From SFEL01 sp963640685 (GTDB taxonomy: Bacteria; Bacillota; Clostridia; Christensenellales; CAG-138): a stretch of DNA of 64,000 bases. The DNA is taken from positions 1 to 64,000 of the forward strand of contig CAVIAA010000006.1 in the NCBI GenBank assembly GCA_963640685.1. Direction: 5' to 3'. Below, one piece after another: positions 51,169-59,925 of this stretch (position 1 is the stretch's first letter; every line of letters begins with the position of its first letter). A program made the translations under genes and the position numbers. A model generated the notes under the pieces. The model ran no database searches. It worked only from the letters and a program-made list of their open reading frames with translations, and had not been told where the DNA came from.

Positions 51169-53241
51169 TTATTCCTCCTCGTCCTCTTCCTTCTGAGCGT
51201 TCTCGATGATCTTCTTCGCCTCGAAAGCGGGAACGTCCTCATAGCGGACGAACTGGCTGGTGAAGGAGCCGCGAGCCTGTGTCATGGAGCGCAGGTCGGT
51301 CGCGTACTTGAACATTTCGGAAAGCGGAGCCTCAGCGACTACCTCTGTGCCCTCCTCGCAAGGGTTCATACCGAGAACACGGCCGCGGCGGCTGGACAGA
51401 TCGCCCATTACAGCGCCGGTGTAGTCGTTGGGAACGGTGATGTTGTACTGGTAGATCGGCTCTATCAGGGCAGGCTGTGCCTTGGCGCAGGCCTCTTTAT
51501 ATGCAAGGCGGGCAGCGCTCTTGAAGGCGACTTCCTTGGAATCCACGGGATGATACTTACCGAAGAACAGGGTGGCCTTTACGCCGATCATGGGATAGCC
51601 GGCAAGTACGCCGTGCTTCATGGCCTCGCGGGTACCCTTTTCTACCGCAGGTATATACTCCTTGGGAACTACGCCGCCGACGATAGCGTTTACGAACTCA
51701 AAGTCCTCGCCGTTGGTGAGGGGCTCAAAGCGCATATTGACCACGCCGAACTGGCCGCTGCCGCCGGTCTGCTTCTTGTGCTTGCCTTCCGCCTCCGCAG
51801 TGCCGCGGATAGTCTCGCGGTAGGGAATGCGGGGGTCGGATATCTGAGCTTCTACGCCGGTCTTGTTCTTGAGCTTTGCGCAGAGAACATCGATGTGTAC
51901 CTCGCCAAGGCCGCAGAGCAGCATATCGCCGGTCTCGGCATTCTTCTCCAGCGCCATGGTGGGATCTTCCTCGAGGAGCTTATTGAGACCTGCAAAGACC
52001 TTATCCTCTTCACCCTGCTTTTTTGCGGATACCGCCAGCTTGATGCAGGGCTCGGGGAACTTGATAGCCTCGAACTGCACAGGAGCGGATGCATCGCAGA
52101 GGGTGTCGCCGGTCGCAGTATACTGCAGCTTGGACAGCACGCCTATATCGCCGGCGATAAGCTTATCAACGGGAGTTACCTTCTTGCCGCGCATGATGCC
52201 GGGGGCAGAGGGCTTCTCGGACTTCTCTTCACGGGTGTTGTAGGGAGCAACGTCCGCGCTGAGGACGCCGCTGTATACCTTCAGTACGGAATACTTGCCG
52301 AACTGATCGATAACGGTCTTGATGACCTGAGCGGCAAACTTGCCATCCTGCTTGACCTCAACGGCATCGCCGGTCTTGGGGTTGATGGCCTTTGGCGCCT
52401 TGGCCATTGATGCCGGGGGCATATACTTGACCAGATTATCCATGATAGTGCATACGCCGATATTGGGCTGAGCGGCGCAGCAGCACACGGGGGTGATGTC
52501 GCCGTTGAGTATGCCGTTGTTCAGGCCGGATATGATCTCCTCACGGGAGAGCTCGCCTTCCTCAAAGAACTTCTCCATAAGCGCCTCATCGGTCTCAGCT
52601 GCGGCCTCGGTAAGAGCCTCATAGACCTCCTGAGCCTTATCTGCAAGGTTTGCGGGGATATCGCAGTCCTTCTCACCCTTGCCGTCATACTTTTTGGCGG
52701 TCATGTGTACTGTATCTACATAACCTACCAGCTTGCCGCCTTCCATTATGGGCAACTGTATGGGTACTACGCTGGGGCCGAACTTTTCGTTCAGCTCGCC
52801 CATCACCTTTGCAAAGTTGGCATTCTCGCGATCCATCTGGTTCACGACGATCATGCGGGGCTTGCCGGACTTCTTGCACATATCCATGGCCTTCTCGGTT
52901 CCAACAACGGGACCGGAAACGGCGCCTACGACTATGAGAGCCGCATCCGCAAGAGCCATTGCCGCAGTTACTTCACCGTAAAAATCGAAGAAGCCGGGCG
53001 CGTCTATGATGTTTACCTTTACGTCCTTCCACTCAAAGGGAGCGAGGGCGCAGTTTATGGAAATAGTGCGCTTAACTTCCTCCGGGTCGTAGTCGGTGGT
53101 GGTGTTTCCATTCTCCACCTTGCCGATGCGCTCAAGCAGGCCGGCGTTGAAGAGCATGGCCTCGGTAAGGGTCGTCTTGCCCTCGCCGCCGTGGCCGAAT
53201 ACTCCGATGTTACGGATGTTTTCTGCGGTATAGTTCTTCAT
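51169..53241 (-). CDS. Elongation factor G-like protein (EF-G2 type)
   Basis: A 690-residue translational GTPase of the fusA2 group. The P-loop is GHGGEGKT (16-23) instead of the usual GHVDxGKT; G3 reads DAPGFFDF, lacking the His that activates GTP hydrolysis in classic EF-G; G4 NQMD is kept. Switch I is KRTISINCA instead of RGITI. Domains II-V follow. Such proteins have weak translocation activity or act in stress, and a separate fusA is expected elsewhere. Ile codons here are mostly ATC, unlike the ATA-rich neighbours, a sign of high expression. It has a strong promoter with an extended -10. Confidence 0.92.
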   Translation of the reverse strand: MKNYTAENIRNIGVFGHGGEGKTTLTEAMLFNAGLLERIGKVENGNTTTDYDPEEVKRTISINCALAPFEWKDVKVNIIDAPGFFDFYGEVTAAMALADAALIVVGAVSGPVVGTEKAMDMCKKSGKPRMIVVNQMDRENANFAKVMGELNEKFGPSVVPIQLPIMEGGKLVGYVDTVHMTAKKYDGKGEKDCDIPANLADKAQEVYEALTEAAAETDEALMEKFFEEGELSREEIISGLNNGILNGDITPVCCCAAQPNIGVCTIMDNLVKYMPPASMAKAPKAINPKTGDAVEVKQDGKFAAQVIKTVIDQFGKYSVLKVYSGVLSADVAPYNTREEKSEKPSAPGIMRGKKVTPVDKLIAGDIGVLSKLQYTATGDTLCDASAPVQFEAIKFPEPCIKLAVSAKKQGEEDKVFAGLNKLLEEDPTMALEKNAETGDMLLCGLGEVHIDVLCAKLKNKTGVEAQISDPRIPYRETIRGTAEAEGKHKKQTGGSGQFGVVNMRFEPLTNGEDFEFVNAIVGGVVPKEYIPAVEKGTREAMKHGVLAGYPMIGVKATLFFGKYHPVDSKEVAFKSAARLAYKEACAKAQPALIEPIYQYNITVPNDYTGAVMGDLSSRRGRVLGMNPCEEGTEVVAEAPLSEMFKYATDLRSMTQARGSFTSQFVRYEDVPAFEAKKIIENAQKEEDEEE

Positions 53242-53335
53242 TTCAATCCCCCTAAGGTGTAATATAAAGTAATTGGATAATTTGGTTCGTGCATATTCCT
53301 CGCGCCCAAAAAGCGCGCATAAGGCACCAACAAAT

Positions 53336-53365
53336 AGTTTACCAGATAAATCCGCCTTTTGTAAA
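53336..53365 (-). promoter_or_regulatory. Promoter of the EF-G-like gene
   Basis: Minus-strand TTTACA (53365-53360), 18 nt, TAAACT (53341-53336) with TGG immediately upstream of the -10, an extended -10. Confidence 0.6.
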
Positions 53366-53393
53366 GGTTTTATTAGCTATTTGCCGCCACTAA

Positions 53394-54779
53394 TTAGTTG
53401 AGCAGGTCTGATTCCATGCCTCCGACCAGCTCGCTGCCCATTTCGTTCATGTCACCCAGCGTAACGTCGATAGTTTTCTCCGCCCCGTCGCGTATCACGG
53501 TGAGGCTTATAGTATCGCCCACGTTAAGCGATTTAACGTATTCCACGAAGGTCTGCTGATCCGTAGCTTCGATGCCGTCGTAGGCTATAACTATATCGTT
53601 TACCTTGAGACCTGCCTTGTGCGCCGGGCCGTTTTTGGTAACGCTGTAAATGAGTATTCCCTCGTCAACGTCGTACTCCTCCGCAAGCTCTGCGGTTATG
53701 CCTATCACGTTCACGCCCATGCCTGGGCGGGTGATATGCCCCTCGGTTATGAGCTCGCCTGCTATCTCCATAGCCTTATCAATGGGCATTGCAAAGCCAA
53801 GACCCTCTGCACTTATTGCGTTGCCGTACGCATCATATCCCGCGAAAACATTCTTGGCAGAGGTTATGCCTATCACCTCGCCCTTGATGTTTATCAGCGG
53901 GCCGCCGCTGCTGCCGGGGTTCAGGGCAGCATCGGTCTGAATATATTCATTCTCCTTGCCTTCTACATTGACGCTACGCCCCGTTGCGCTTACCATGCCG
54001 AAGGTCGCGCTGCCGGCAAGCTCGCCGCCGGAGGGATTGCCTATCGTCACTACAAACTCGCCGACGCGGACATCGCCGGAAATGCCTATGCTCAACGGCT
54101 TCAAGCCCTGCCGCTCAACATAAAGCACCGCTACATCCGTCGTGGTGTCGAGCCCGACTATCTCCGCCTCTGTCTCTTCCCCGCCATCTTCCGGGAAGGT
54201 GACAGTTACTCGATCCGCATCCTGAATGATATGTGCGTTGGTCAGTATATATCCCTCGGAGGATATCACAAAGCCGCTGCCGTAGCTTGAAGATACCTCA
54301 CGGCCCTCATAATTCTCGTATGTGTTGACCCCAATAATGCCGTCCGAGACCTGTTCGATTATATCCGGCCACGGATTGGCGGAATCGTTTATAACGGGAG
54401 CCTGACCGTCCAGTGCCGGCATTTCGCGCTTTTTGTATTCGCGCCTTGCCTGCTCCTGATATTCTTCGTCTTCTTTTTCTTTGAGCCTGTTTTCCTCCCG
54501 TTTGCCCTTATCCTTGTCGCCGAAGTGCCACTCAAAGTCGAAGCTCTCGTCGCCATCGTCAGAGACTATCTCCTCTGTGACCTTTTTTATGCCGGATACG
54601 GCGACTATCGCCGTGCAGCTGCCAAGAGCTATCCCCAGCAGCAGGCAAAGTATACCTACGAGGATATACCCCGCAACGCTGTTCTGCTTTTTGCGCGGCT
54701 TTTCCTCCTCTTGCCCCGGCTGATAGTACTCCGGCTGCTTCTGCTCCTGTTCTGCTCCGTTTTCCCTGTACTCTTCCAT
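53394..54779 (-). CDS. HtrA/DegP-like trypsin-fold serine protease with PDZ
   Basis: A 461-residue membrane-anchored protease. A charged and Gln-rich cytosolic N-terminus and one transmembrane helix (about 37-60) precede an acidic/basic linker. The protease domain has the triad His in TNAHII, Asp in TTDVAVL and Ser in NPGSSGGPL. A PDZ domain lies near the C-terminus (about 365-445, MGVNVIGIT...GPAHKAGLKVNDIV). It follows the histidine kinase gene by 16 nt, with the response regulator further upstream, like the Bacillus CssRS-htrA unit. GGAGG is 7 nt upstream. Likely degrades misfolded surface proteins. Confidence 0.92.
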   Translation of the reverse strand: MEEYRENGAEQEQKQPEYYQPGQEEEKPRKKQNSVAGYILVGILCLLLGIALGSCTAIVAVSGIKKVTEEIVSDDGDESFDFEWHFGDKDKGKREENRLKEKEDEEYQEQARREYKKREMPALDGQAPVINDSANPWPDIIEQVSDGIIGVNTYENYEGREVSSSYGSGFVISSEGYILTNAHIIQDADRVTVTFPEDGGEETEAEIVGLDTTTDVAVLYVERQGLKPLSIGISGDVRVGEFVVTIGNPSGGELAGSATFGMVSATGRSVNVEGKENEYIQTDAALNPGSSGGPLINIKGEVIGITSAKNVFAGYDAYGNAISAEGLGFAMPIDKAMEIAGELITEGHITRPGMGVNVIGITAELAEEYDVDEGILIYSVTKNGPAHKAGLKVNDIVIAYDGIEATDQQTFVEYVKSLNVGDTISLTVIRDGAEKTIDVTLGDMNEMGSELVGGMESDLLN

Positions 54780-54795
54780 CGTATACCTCCGTTAC

Positions 54796-56271
54796 TTATG
54801 CCCGCTTCTGCTGGGCAGTCTTTACGCCGCGCTCTGCTGCGGCATTTAGCGTAAATGTAAAGCTGGTGCCCTTGCCAAGCTCCGACTCTACCGTTATGTT
54901 TTGATCGTGCTGATCGATTATGCGCTTGACTATCGCAAGGCCAAGCCCTGTGCCGGAGCTTTCCCCCGGCGTATGCGCCTTTTCCGCCTTATAGAACCGC
55001 TCGAAAAGATGCGGTATGCTCTCCTCATCTATTCCCTTTCCGGAATCCCTTACGGTTATATACGCCTGCCGTTTTTTCAGCCGCGTTATGAGCTGAATGC
55101 TGCCGCCATCCGGCGTAAACTTTATCGCATTGTCGATGAGGTTGCGCACGACCTGAGCTATTTGCCCCGGATCCGCTTCAACATTCAGCTTTTCAGGCTT
55201 AAGGTCGAGCTCAACGTTGAGCTTTTTCGCATCCACCCTCGCTTCAAAGGTGATCATCGTGCGCACCATCAGCTCGTTTATATCGAACACCTCCCGCTTA
55301 ACCGCCACCTGCCCGGATTCTATCCTTGCAAGATCCAGCAGGTCGTTCACCATAGAGGTCATTCGCTTGTTTTCGTTTATTACTATATCAAGGTACTTTG
55401 AATAATCCTCCGGCGATATCGTCCCATCCTGCATCGCCTCAAGGAAGCCCCGCATTGACGTCAACGGTGAGCGCAGCTCGTGAGATACGTTTGCGACAAA
55501 GCTGCGTCTCGCCTCCTCCAGCGTGTTCAGCTCGGCCGCCATTATGTTGAAGCTGTTGCCAAGCTGGGCGACCTCGTCGCTGCCTTCGCTGTTTACGCGA
55601 AGATCAAACTCGCCCTTTGAATACCGCATAACTATTTTGTTCATCTCGGTTATGGGCTTTGTCATCTTGCCGGTGATATAAGACACCGCCAGCATCTCCA
55701 GCACTACGCCTATGCAGGAATACAGCACGACATCCATCCACACCTGACGTATCGACTCCCGCACTCGGCTGGTATCGGTATGCAGCACCAGCGCGGCTAT
55801 CACATTGCCGTTTTCATCCGTAACCGGGCCTGCAAGCGACATCGTGGGTATATCCAATCTGTCGTTGAGAAAGCTGTCGGATATCTTTATACCCTGCTCT
55901 CCGCGCAATATGGCACCGGTAACGCCGGAAATATCAGCATCATCGCAGCCCGCCCACTTTGATCTCGACTCCTCGTCGATAAACACGCAGCGGCCAAGGC
56001 TCTCATCCGCAAACTGCAGGATTATCATCGCGTCGTATTTCCTCGCGACCGTCAGCAGCTCTCTCTCCGCGACCGAGCGCTTTGCGCTGTCTACATACCG
56101 TTCCGTCACGGTCGAGGCTATCTCCTGCGCCTCGCGCTTCAGCTCGTCTCTTTTTTCGCTCGTATATTGGTTCTGGAATACCGTGCCTACCGTGCCGCCC
56201 AGAAGTATCAGCAGCCCGAGCGTTACCGAAAGGTAAGTCGCGAGCATCCTTGAAAACAGCGTTTTGAACAT
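54796..56271 (-). CDS. Sensor histidine kinase
   Basis: A 491-residue membrane kinase. Two transmembrane helices at about 10-30 and 180-200 flank a sensor region of about 150 residues. HAMP is at about 200-255. HisKA has the phospho-acceptor His in VSHELRSPLTSM near 266; HATPase_c has a NLIDNAIKFTP N box and the GTGLGLAIVKRI G2 box. Only a weak GGGA site precedes the ATG. It follows the response regulator gene by 38 nt, and htrA comes next, so it probably senses envelope stress. Confidence 0.92.
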   Translation of the reverse strand: MFKTLFSRMLATYLSVTLGLLILLGGTVGTVFQNQYTSEKRDELKREAQEIASTVTERYVDSAKRSVAERELLTVARKYDAMIILQFADESLGRCVFIDEESRSKWAGCDDADISGVTGAILRGEQGIKISDSFLNDRLDIPTMSLAGPVTDENGNVIAALVLHTDTSRVRESIRQVWMDVVLYSCIGVVLEMLAVSYITGKMTKPITEMNKIVMRYSKGEFDLRVNSEGSDEVAQLGNSFNIMAAELNTLEEARRSFVANVSHELRSPLTSMRGFLEAMQDGTISPEDYSKYLDIVINENKRMTSMVNDLLDLARIESGQVAVKREVFDINELMVRTMITFEARVDAKKLNVELDLKPEKLNVEADPGQIAQVVRNLIDNAIKFTPDGGSIQLITRLKKRQAYITVRDSGKGIDEESIPHLFERFYKAEKAHTPGESSGTGLGLAIVKRIIDQHDQNITVESELGKGTSFTFTLNAAAERGVKTAQQKRA

Positions 56272-56309
56272 ATATCAACTGTTCCCGAAATAGCCCTGAA
56301 AATTTCTAT

Positions 56310-56993
56310 TTACTGCTTTGCGGCCTCGAACTTATAGCCGACGCCCCACACCGTCTTGAGCTGCCACTCTTCCCTTTCGCCGAGCTTTTCGCGTATCCGT
56401 TTGACGTGGACATCGACGGTACGGGAATCGCCGAAAAAGTCAAAGCCCCACACCTGCTCGAGCAGCTGCTCCCTCGTAAACACCTTACCCGGACGGGAGG
56501 CAAGGAAGTACAGCAGCTCTATCTCCTTTGGCGGCATCTCTATCTGCTTGCCATCCAGGGTTACTGAATAATTATCCAGCGATATCTCAAGGTTGTCAAA
56601 GGATACCTTCTTTTCGCCGTCCTGCCCGCCGCTGCGGCGCATTACAGCCTTTATCCTGGCTATAAGTTCCTTTGCTTCAAACGGCTTTACCATGTAGTCA
56701 TCCGCGCCGAGATCGAGACCCTGTATCCTGTCCATCGTGTCTCCCTTTGCTGTGAGCATTATAACCGGAACACCGCTCTCCTCGCGTATTTTGCCCAGCA
56801 CGCCCCAGCCGTCCAGCCCGGGCAGCATCACATCCAGCACGACGAGGGCAGGCTTTACCTTGCGGAACATCTCCAGCGCAGTATCACCGCGCTCGCAGGT
56901 AGCCACAGTGTAGCCCTCCTTTTTAAGGTACATTTCTATTATCGCCAATATGTTGCGGTCGTCATCGATCACCAGTATCGAATTTTTATCCAT
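56310..56993 (-). CDS. OmpR/PhoB-family response regulator
   Basis: A 227-residue two-domain regulator. The receiver domain has the acidic pair DDD near 10-12, the phospho-acceptor Asp in LVVLDVMLPG near 54, and Lys in MLTAKGD near 83. The winged-helix domain (about 128-225) carries PPKEIELLYFLAS and the RTVDVHVKRIREKLG recognition helix. AAGGCGG precedes the ATG. It is the first gene of the RR-HK-htrA operon. Confidence 0.94.
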   Translation of the reverse strand: MDKNSILVIDDDRNILAIIEMYLKKEGYTVATCERGDTALEMFRKVKPALVVLDVMLPGLDGWGVLGKIREESGVPVIMLTAKGDTMDRIQGLDLGADDYMVKPFEAKELIARIKAVMRRSGGQDGEKKVSFDNLEISLDNYSVTLDGKQIEMPPKEIELLYFLASRPGKVFTREQLLEQVWGFDFFGDSRTVDVHVKRIREKLGEREEWQLKTVWGVGYKFEAAKQ

Positions 56994-57030
56994 GCTGAAA
57001 TACCGCCTTTCTCATTATATTCTTGTACGC

Positions 57031-57471
57031 TTACACATGCCGCTCGTCCCGAACGGCTATGCCGTTGCGCTCCAGCAGCGCCGCAGCAACGCCGAAGCCC
57101 GCTTTAAGCCTGCCGGTAAAGCTGCCGTCGTATATCGCTCCTGAGCCGCAGGAGGGACTTTTTGCCTTCAGCACGGCCTCTGTAACACCGTTCTTTCGGC
57201 ATATTTCCAGTGCGCGCTCGGCACCCGCAATGTACGCCTCCGTAACGTCCCGGCCGTCCTTTGTTACTACTCTTGCTCTGCCGTCCAGCACGTCATACCC
57301 GTTGCCGCCCTGTATTTCTGCGGGCGAACGCGGCGTTTCAAGGCCGCCCAAAACCTCCGGGCATATGCACACCGCGCCTTTCTTAACGAGCTCTCTCACC
57401 CTCTCATCGGGCTTTGATTTCCCATCGTACCTGCACGGCACGCCGTTTAAGCACTCCGAAACAGCTATCAT
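57031..57471 (-). CDS. DUF523 family protein
   Basis: A 146-residue protein of the DUF523 family. Its pattern is a Cys-containing start (AVSECLNGVPCRYDG), then CPEVLGGLETPRSPAEI, ARVVTKDGRDVTEAY and the closing LKAKSPSCGSGAIYDG. The several Cys are conserved in the family and may bind a metal; activity is unknown. I start at ATG 57471 (GGGTGG about 9 nt upstream) because the in-frame GTG at 57483 has none. It lies between the RR and mutS2 genes on the same strand. Confidence 0.88.
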   Translation of the reverse strand: MIAVSECLNGVPCRYDGKSKPDERVRELVKKGAVCICPEVLGGLETPRSPAEIQGGNGYDVLDGRARVVTKDGRDVTEAYIAGAERALEICRKNGVTEAVLKAKSPSCGSGAIYDGSFTGRLKAGFGVAAALLERNGIAVRDERHV

Positions 57472-57550
57472 AAATGATACCACCCAAATATGAACCCAGT
57501 ATGAATAAAATCGGCAAAATCGATGGGATCAAGCCACTTTCCGGCGTTTC

Positions 57551-59911
57551 TCACTGCTTTGCGCCCTTAAGTGTAACCACCGTCACACCCGCATCGCCCT
57601 CGCCGTAATTTCCGAGTCGGAAGGATTTCACCCGTTTGTCCGTTCTCAGGTAATCCTGTATGCCCGCCCTGAGCGCGCCGGTGCCTTTGCCGTGTATTAT
57701 GTTGATTTCGCTAAGGCCGGAAAGCACGGCGTTGTCTATATACCTGTCCACGACGAGTATTGCGTCGTCCACCAGCATTCCGCGTATATCCAGCTCCATG
57801 CCGACCTGACGATCCGCCTCGAGGCGTATCCTTCCCGCGCCCTTCTGCGGGGTATCGTCCTTTATGATGCGTATATCCTTCAGCTTTACATTGAGCTTCA
57901 TTACACCTGCCCGCACCTGCACCTCGCCCCTTTGATCCGGCTTTGAGAGCACTGTGGCCTTCTTATCCAGCGATACTATCCTTACGGTATCCCCGGGGCT
58001 GACGGTTTTTGGCGGCTTCGTACCGTCATCGCTGTTGAGCATCAGCTTTTCGGCAAGGTCGCCCTGCCGTTTTCTAAGGGCGTCTCTGGACTGCTGTATC
58101 ACCCTGTCCGCAGCGCTCCTATCCAGCCCCTTGACGCTCCTTATATCCGCAATGAGCTTTTCCATCTCCCTGCGGGTATCCTCCACTATCCGGCGGGACT
58201 CCTCCTTTGCCCTCGTCTGATACTTTGCCCTATCCGCCTCCAGCTTTTTGCGCTCCGCCTCCGTCTCCTGCCGCAGCCTGTCCAGCTCCTGCCTTGCGGC
58301 GCTCGCCATCGCCCGCTCCTCCTCGGCAAGCTGATATCTGCTCTGCGCGCTGGATATGACATCCTCAAACCTTACATCCTCGCTCTTGAGGTAGGTCTTT
58401 GCCCGGCCTATTATACCGTCGGATATGCCGAGCCGCTTTGATATTTCAAAGGCGTTGGATTTGCCCGGTATGCCTATGAACAGCCTATACGTCGGGCATA
58501 ACCTGTCAACATCAAATTCCATCGAGGCGTTCTCGATGCCCTCGTGGGTCAGCGCAAAAGCCTTTACCTCGCTGTAATGCGTCGTTGCAACGGTAACGGT
58601 ACCCCTTGAGTGTAGCTCCTCCAGTATGCTCATTGCAAGCGCCGCGCCTTCTATCGGGTCGGTTCCCGCGCCAAGCTCATCCAGCAGCACGAGCGACCGG
58701 TCATCCGCTCCGTCCAGTATGCCGACTATGTTTTTCATATGCGAGGAGAAGGTCGAAAGAGACTGCTCAATGGACTGCTCGTCTCCGATATCCGCATACA
58801 CGCTCTGAAAAACCGATATTTCGCTGCCGATATCCGCCGGAATAAACATACCGCTTTGCGTCATAAGCACGAACAGGCCGACGGTTTTAAGCGTAACGGT
58901 CTTGCCGCCGGTATTTGGACCCGTGATTATAAGCGTTCTGAAGTCCTTGCCCAGCCATACGTCTATCGGACGCACCGTTTCCTTTGGTATGAGCGGATGC
59001 CGCCCCTGAACTATTTTAATGTAACCCGTATCGTTGAGCGTCGGCTCGACCGCGTTCATCTCACGTGCCAGCCTTGCCTTTGCAAAGGCTATGTCCATTT
59101 CGCCCATCAGGCTTATATTTTCGTTTATCTCGCTCCCGTATGGAGCTATCATTGCGGTAAGCTCGGAGAGTATCCGCTCGATTTCCTGCTGCTCCTCCAT
59201 GACAAGCTTTTTGTACTGATTGCCCAGCTCAACGACGGCCGCAGGCTCTATGAACAGAGTTGCGCCGCTGCTGGATTGATCGTGTATAAGCCCGGGCACG
59301 TTTTGACGGTATTCCTGCTTTACGGGTATGACAAACCTGCCGTTCCTTATTGTTATCAGCGGCTCCTGAAGGTATTTTGAATAGGCCGCAGAGCGTATCA
59401 TGCTGCCCAGCTTTTCCCGTACTCTGTCGTTGGCCTGCCGCATTGAGCGGCGGATCCTCGCAAGCTCCGGCGAGGCGCCGTCAAATATCTCTTCCTCGCC
59501 CAGTATGCAGCGGTCTATCTCCTCCTCCGCCGAGCGGTGCGTCGATATATACGCCGCAAGGTTTGAAAGCCTCGGAACATTTTCCTCCCGCTCTATCGCC
59601 TCCTTTGCGAGGCGCGATGCCCTCATGCACCTTGATATCCCCATAAGCTCCGCCGGAGAAACGAACAGTGCCGCGTGTATCCGCTTAAGGCATTCCCGCA
59701 TATCGGGGAAGCCCTCGATCGGGGATCGTCCGCTTCGTATCAGCACCGTTTCTGCCTCCGCGGTCAGCGCCAAGGCGGACTTTACCTCGTCAAAGCTGCC
59801 GAACGGCTTTAGCCGCTCCGCAAGCTCGGCGCCGGTGCATGTCGCGGTCTTTGCCCGAAGCATTTCGGTTATCTTGTCGTATTCCAGTGTTTTTAAAACC
59901 TTTTTCCGCAT
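57551..59911 (-). CDS. mutS2: MutS2 endonuclease/ATPase with Smr domain
   Basis: MutS-like protein without mismatch-binding domain; in Bacillus it rescues collided ribosomes. At 786 residues it has the clamp and lever regions (about 1-310), the ATPase (P-loop TGPNTGGKTVTLKT near 336, Walker B ELGAGTDP, signature region), a long coiled coil (about 520-610) and a C-terminal Smr nuclease domain (about 705-786, LDIRGMLVDDA and IIHGKGTGALR). The start is preceded by GAGAGA. It lies between DUF523 and U32 genes, on the zapA side. Confidence 0.95.
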   Translation of the reverse strand: MRKKVLKTLEYDKITEMLRAKTATCTGAELAERLKPFGSFDEVKSALALTAEAETVLIRSGRSPIEGFPDMRECLKRIHAALFVSPAELMGISRCMRASRLAKEAIEREENVPRLSNLAAYISTHRSAEEEIDRCILGEEEIFDGASPELARIRRSMRQANDRVREKLGSMIRSAAYSKYLQEPLITIRNGRFVIPVKQEYRQNVPGLIHDQSSSGATLFIEPAAVVELGNQYKKLVMEEQQEIERILSELTAMIAPYGSEINENISLMGEMDIAFAKARLAREMNAVEPTLNDTGYIKIVQGRHPLIPKETVRPIDVWLGKDFRTLIITGPNTGGKTVTLKTVGLFVLMTQSGMFIPADIGSEISVFQSVYADIGDEQSIEQSLSTFSSHMKNIVGILDGADDRSLVLLDELGAGTDPIEGAALAMSILEELHSRGTVTVATTHYSEVKAFALTHEGIENASMEFDVDRLCPTYRLFIGIPGKSNAFEISKRLGISDGIIGRAKTYLKSEDVRFEDVISSAQSRYQLAEEERAMASAARQELDRLRQETEAERKKLEADRAKYQTRAKEESRRIVEDTRREMEKLIADIRSVKGLDRSAADRVIQQSRDALRKRQGDLAEKLMLNSDDGTKPPKTVSPGDTVRIVSLDKKATVLSKPDQRGEVQVRAGVMKLNVKLKDIRIIKDDTPQKGAGRIRLEADRQVGMELDIRGMLVDDAILVVDRYIDNAVLSGLSEINIIHGKGTGALRAGIQDYLRTDKRVKSFRLGNYGEGDAGVTVVTLKGAKQ

Positions 59912-59925
59912 ATTTCTCTCCGAAT

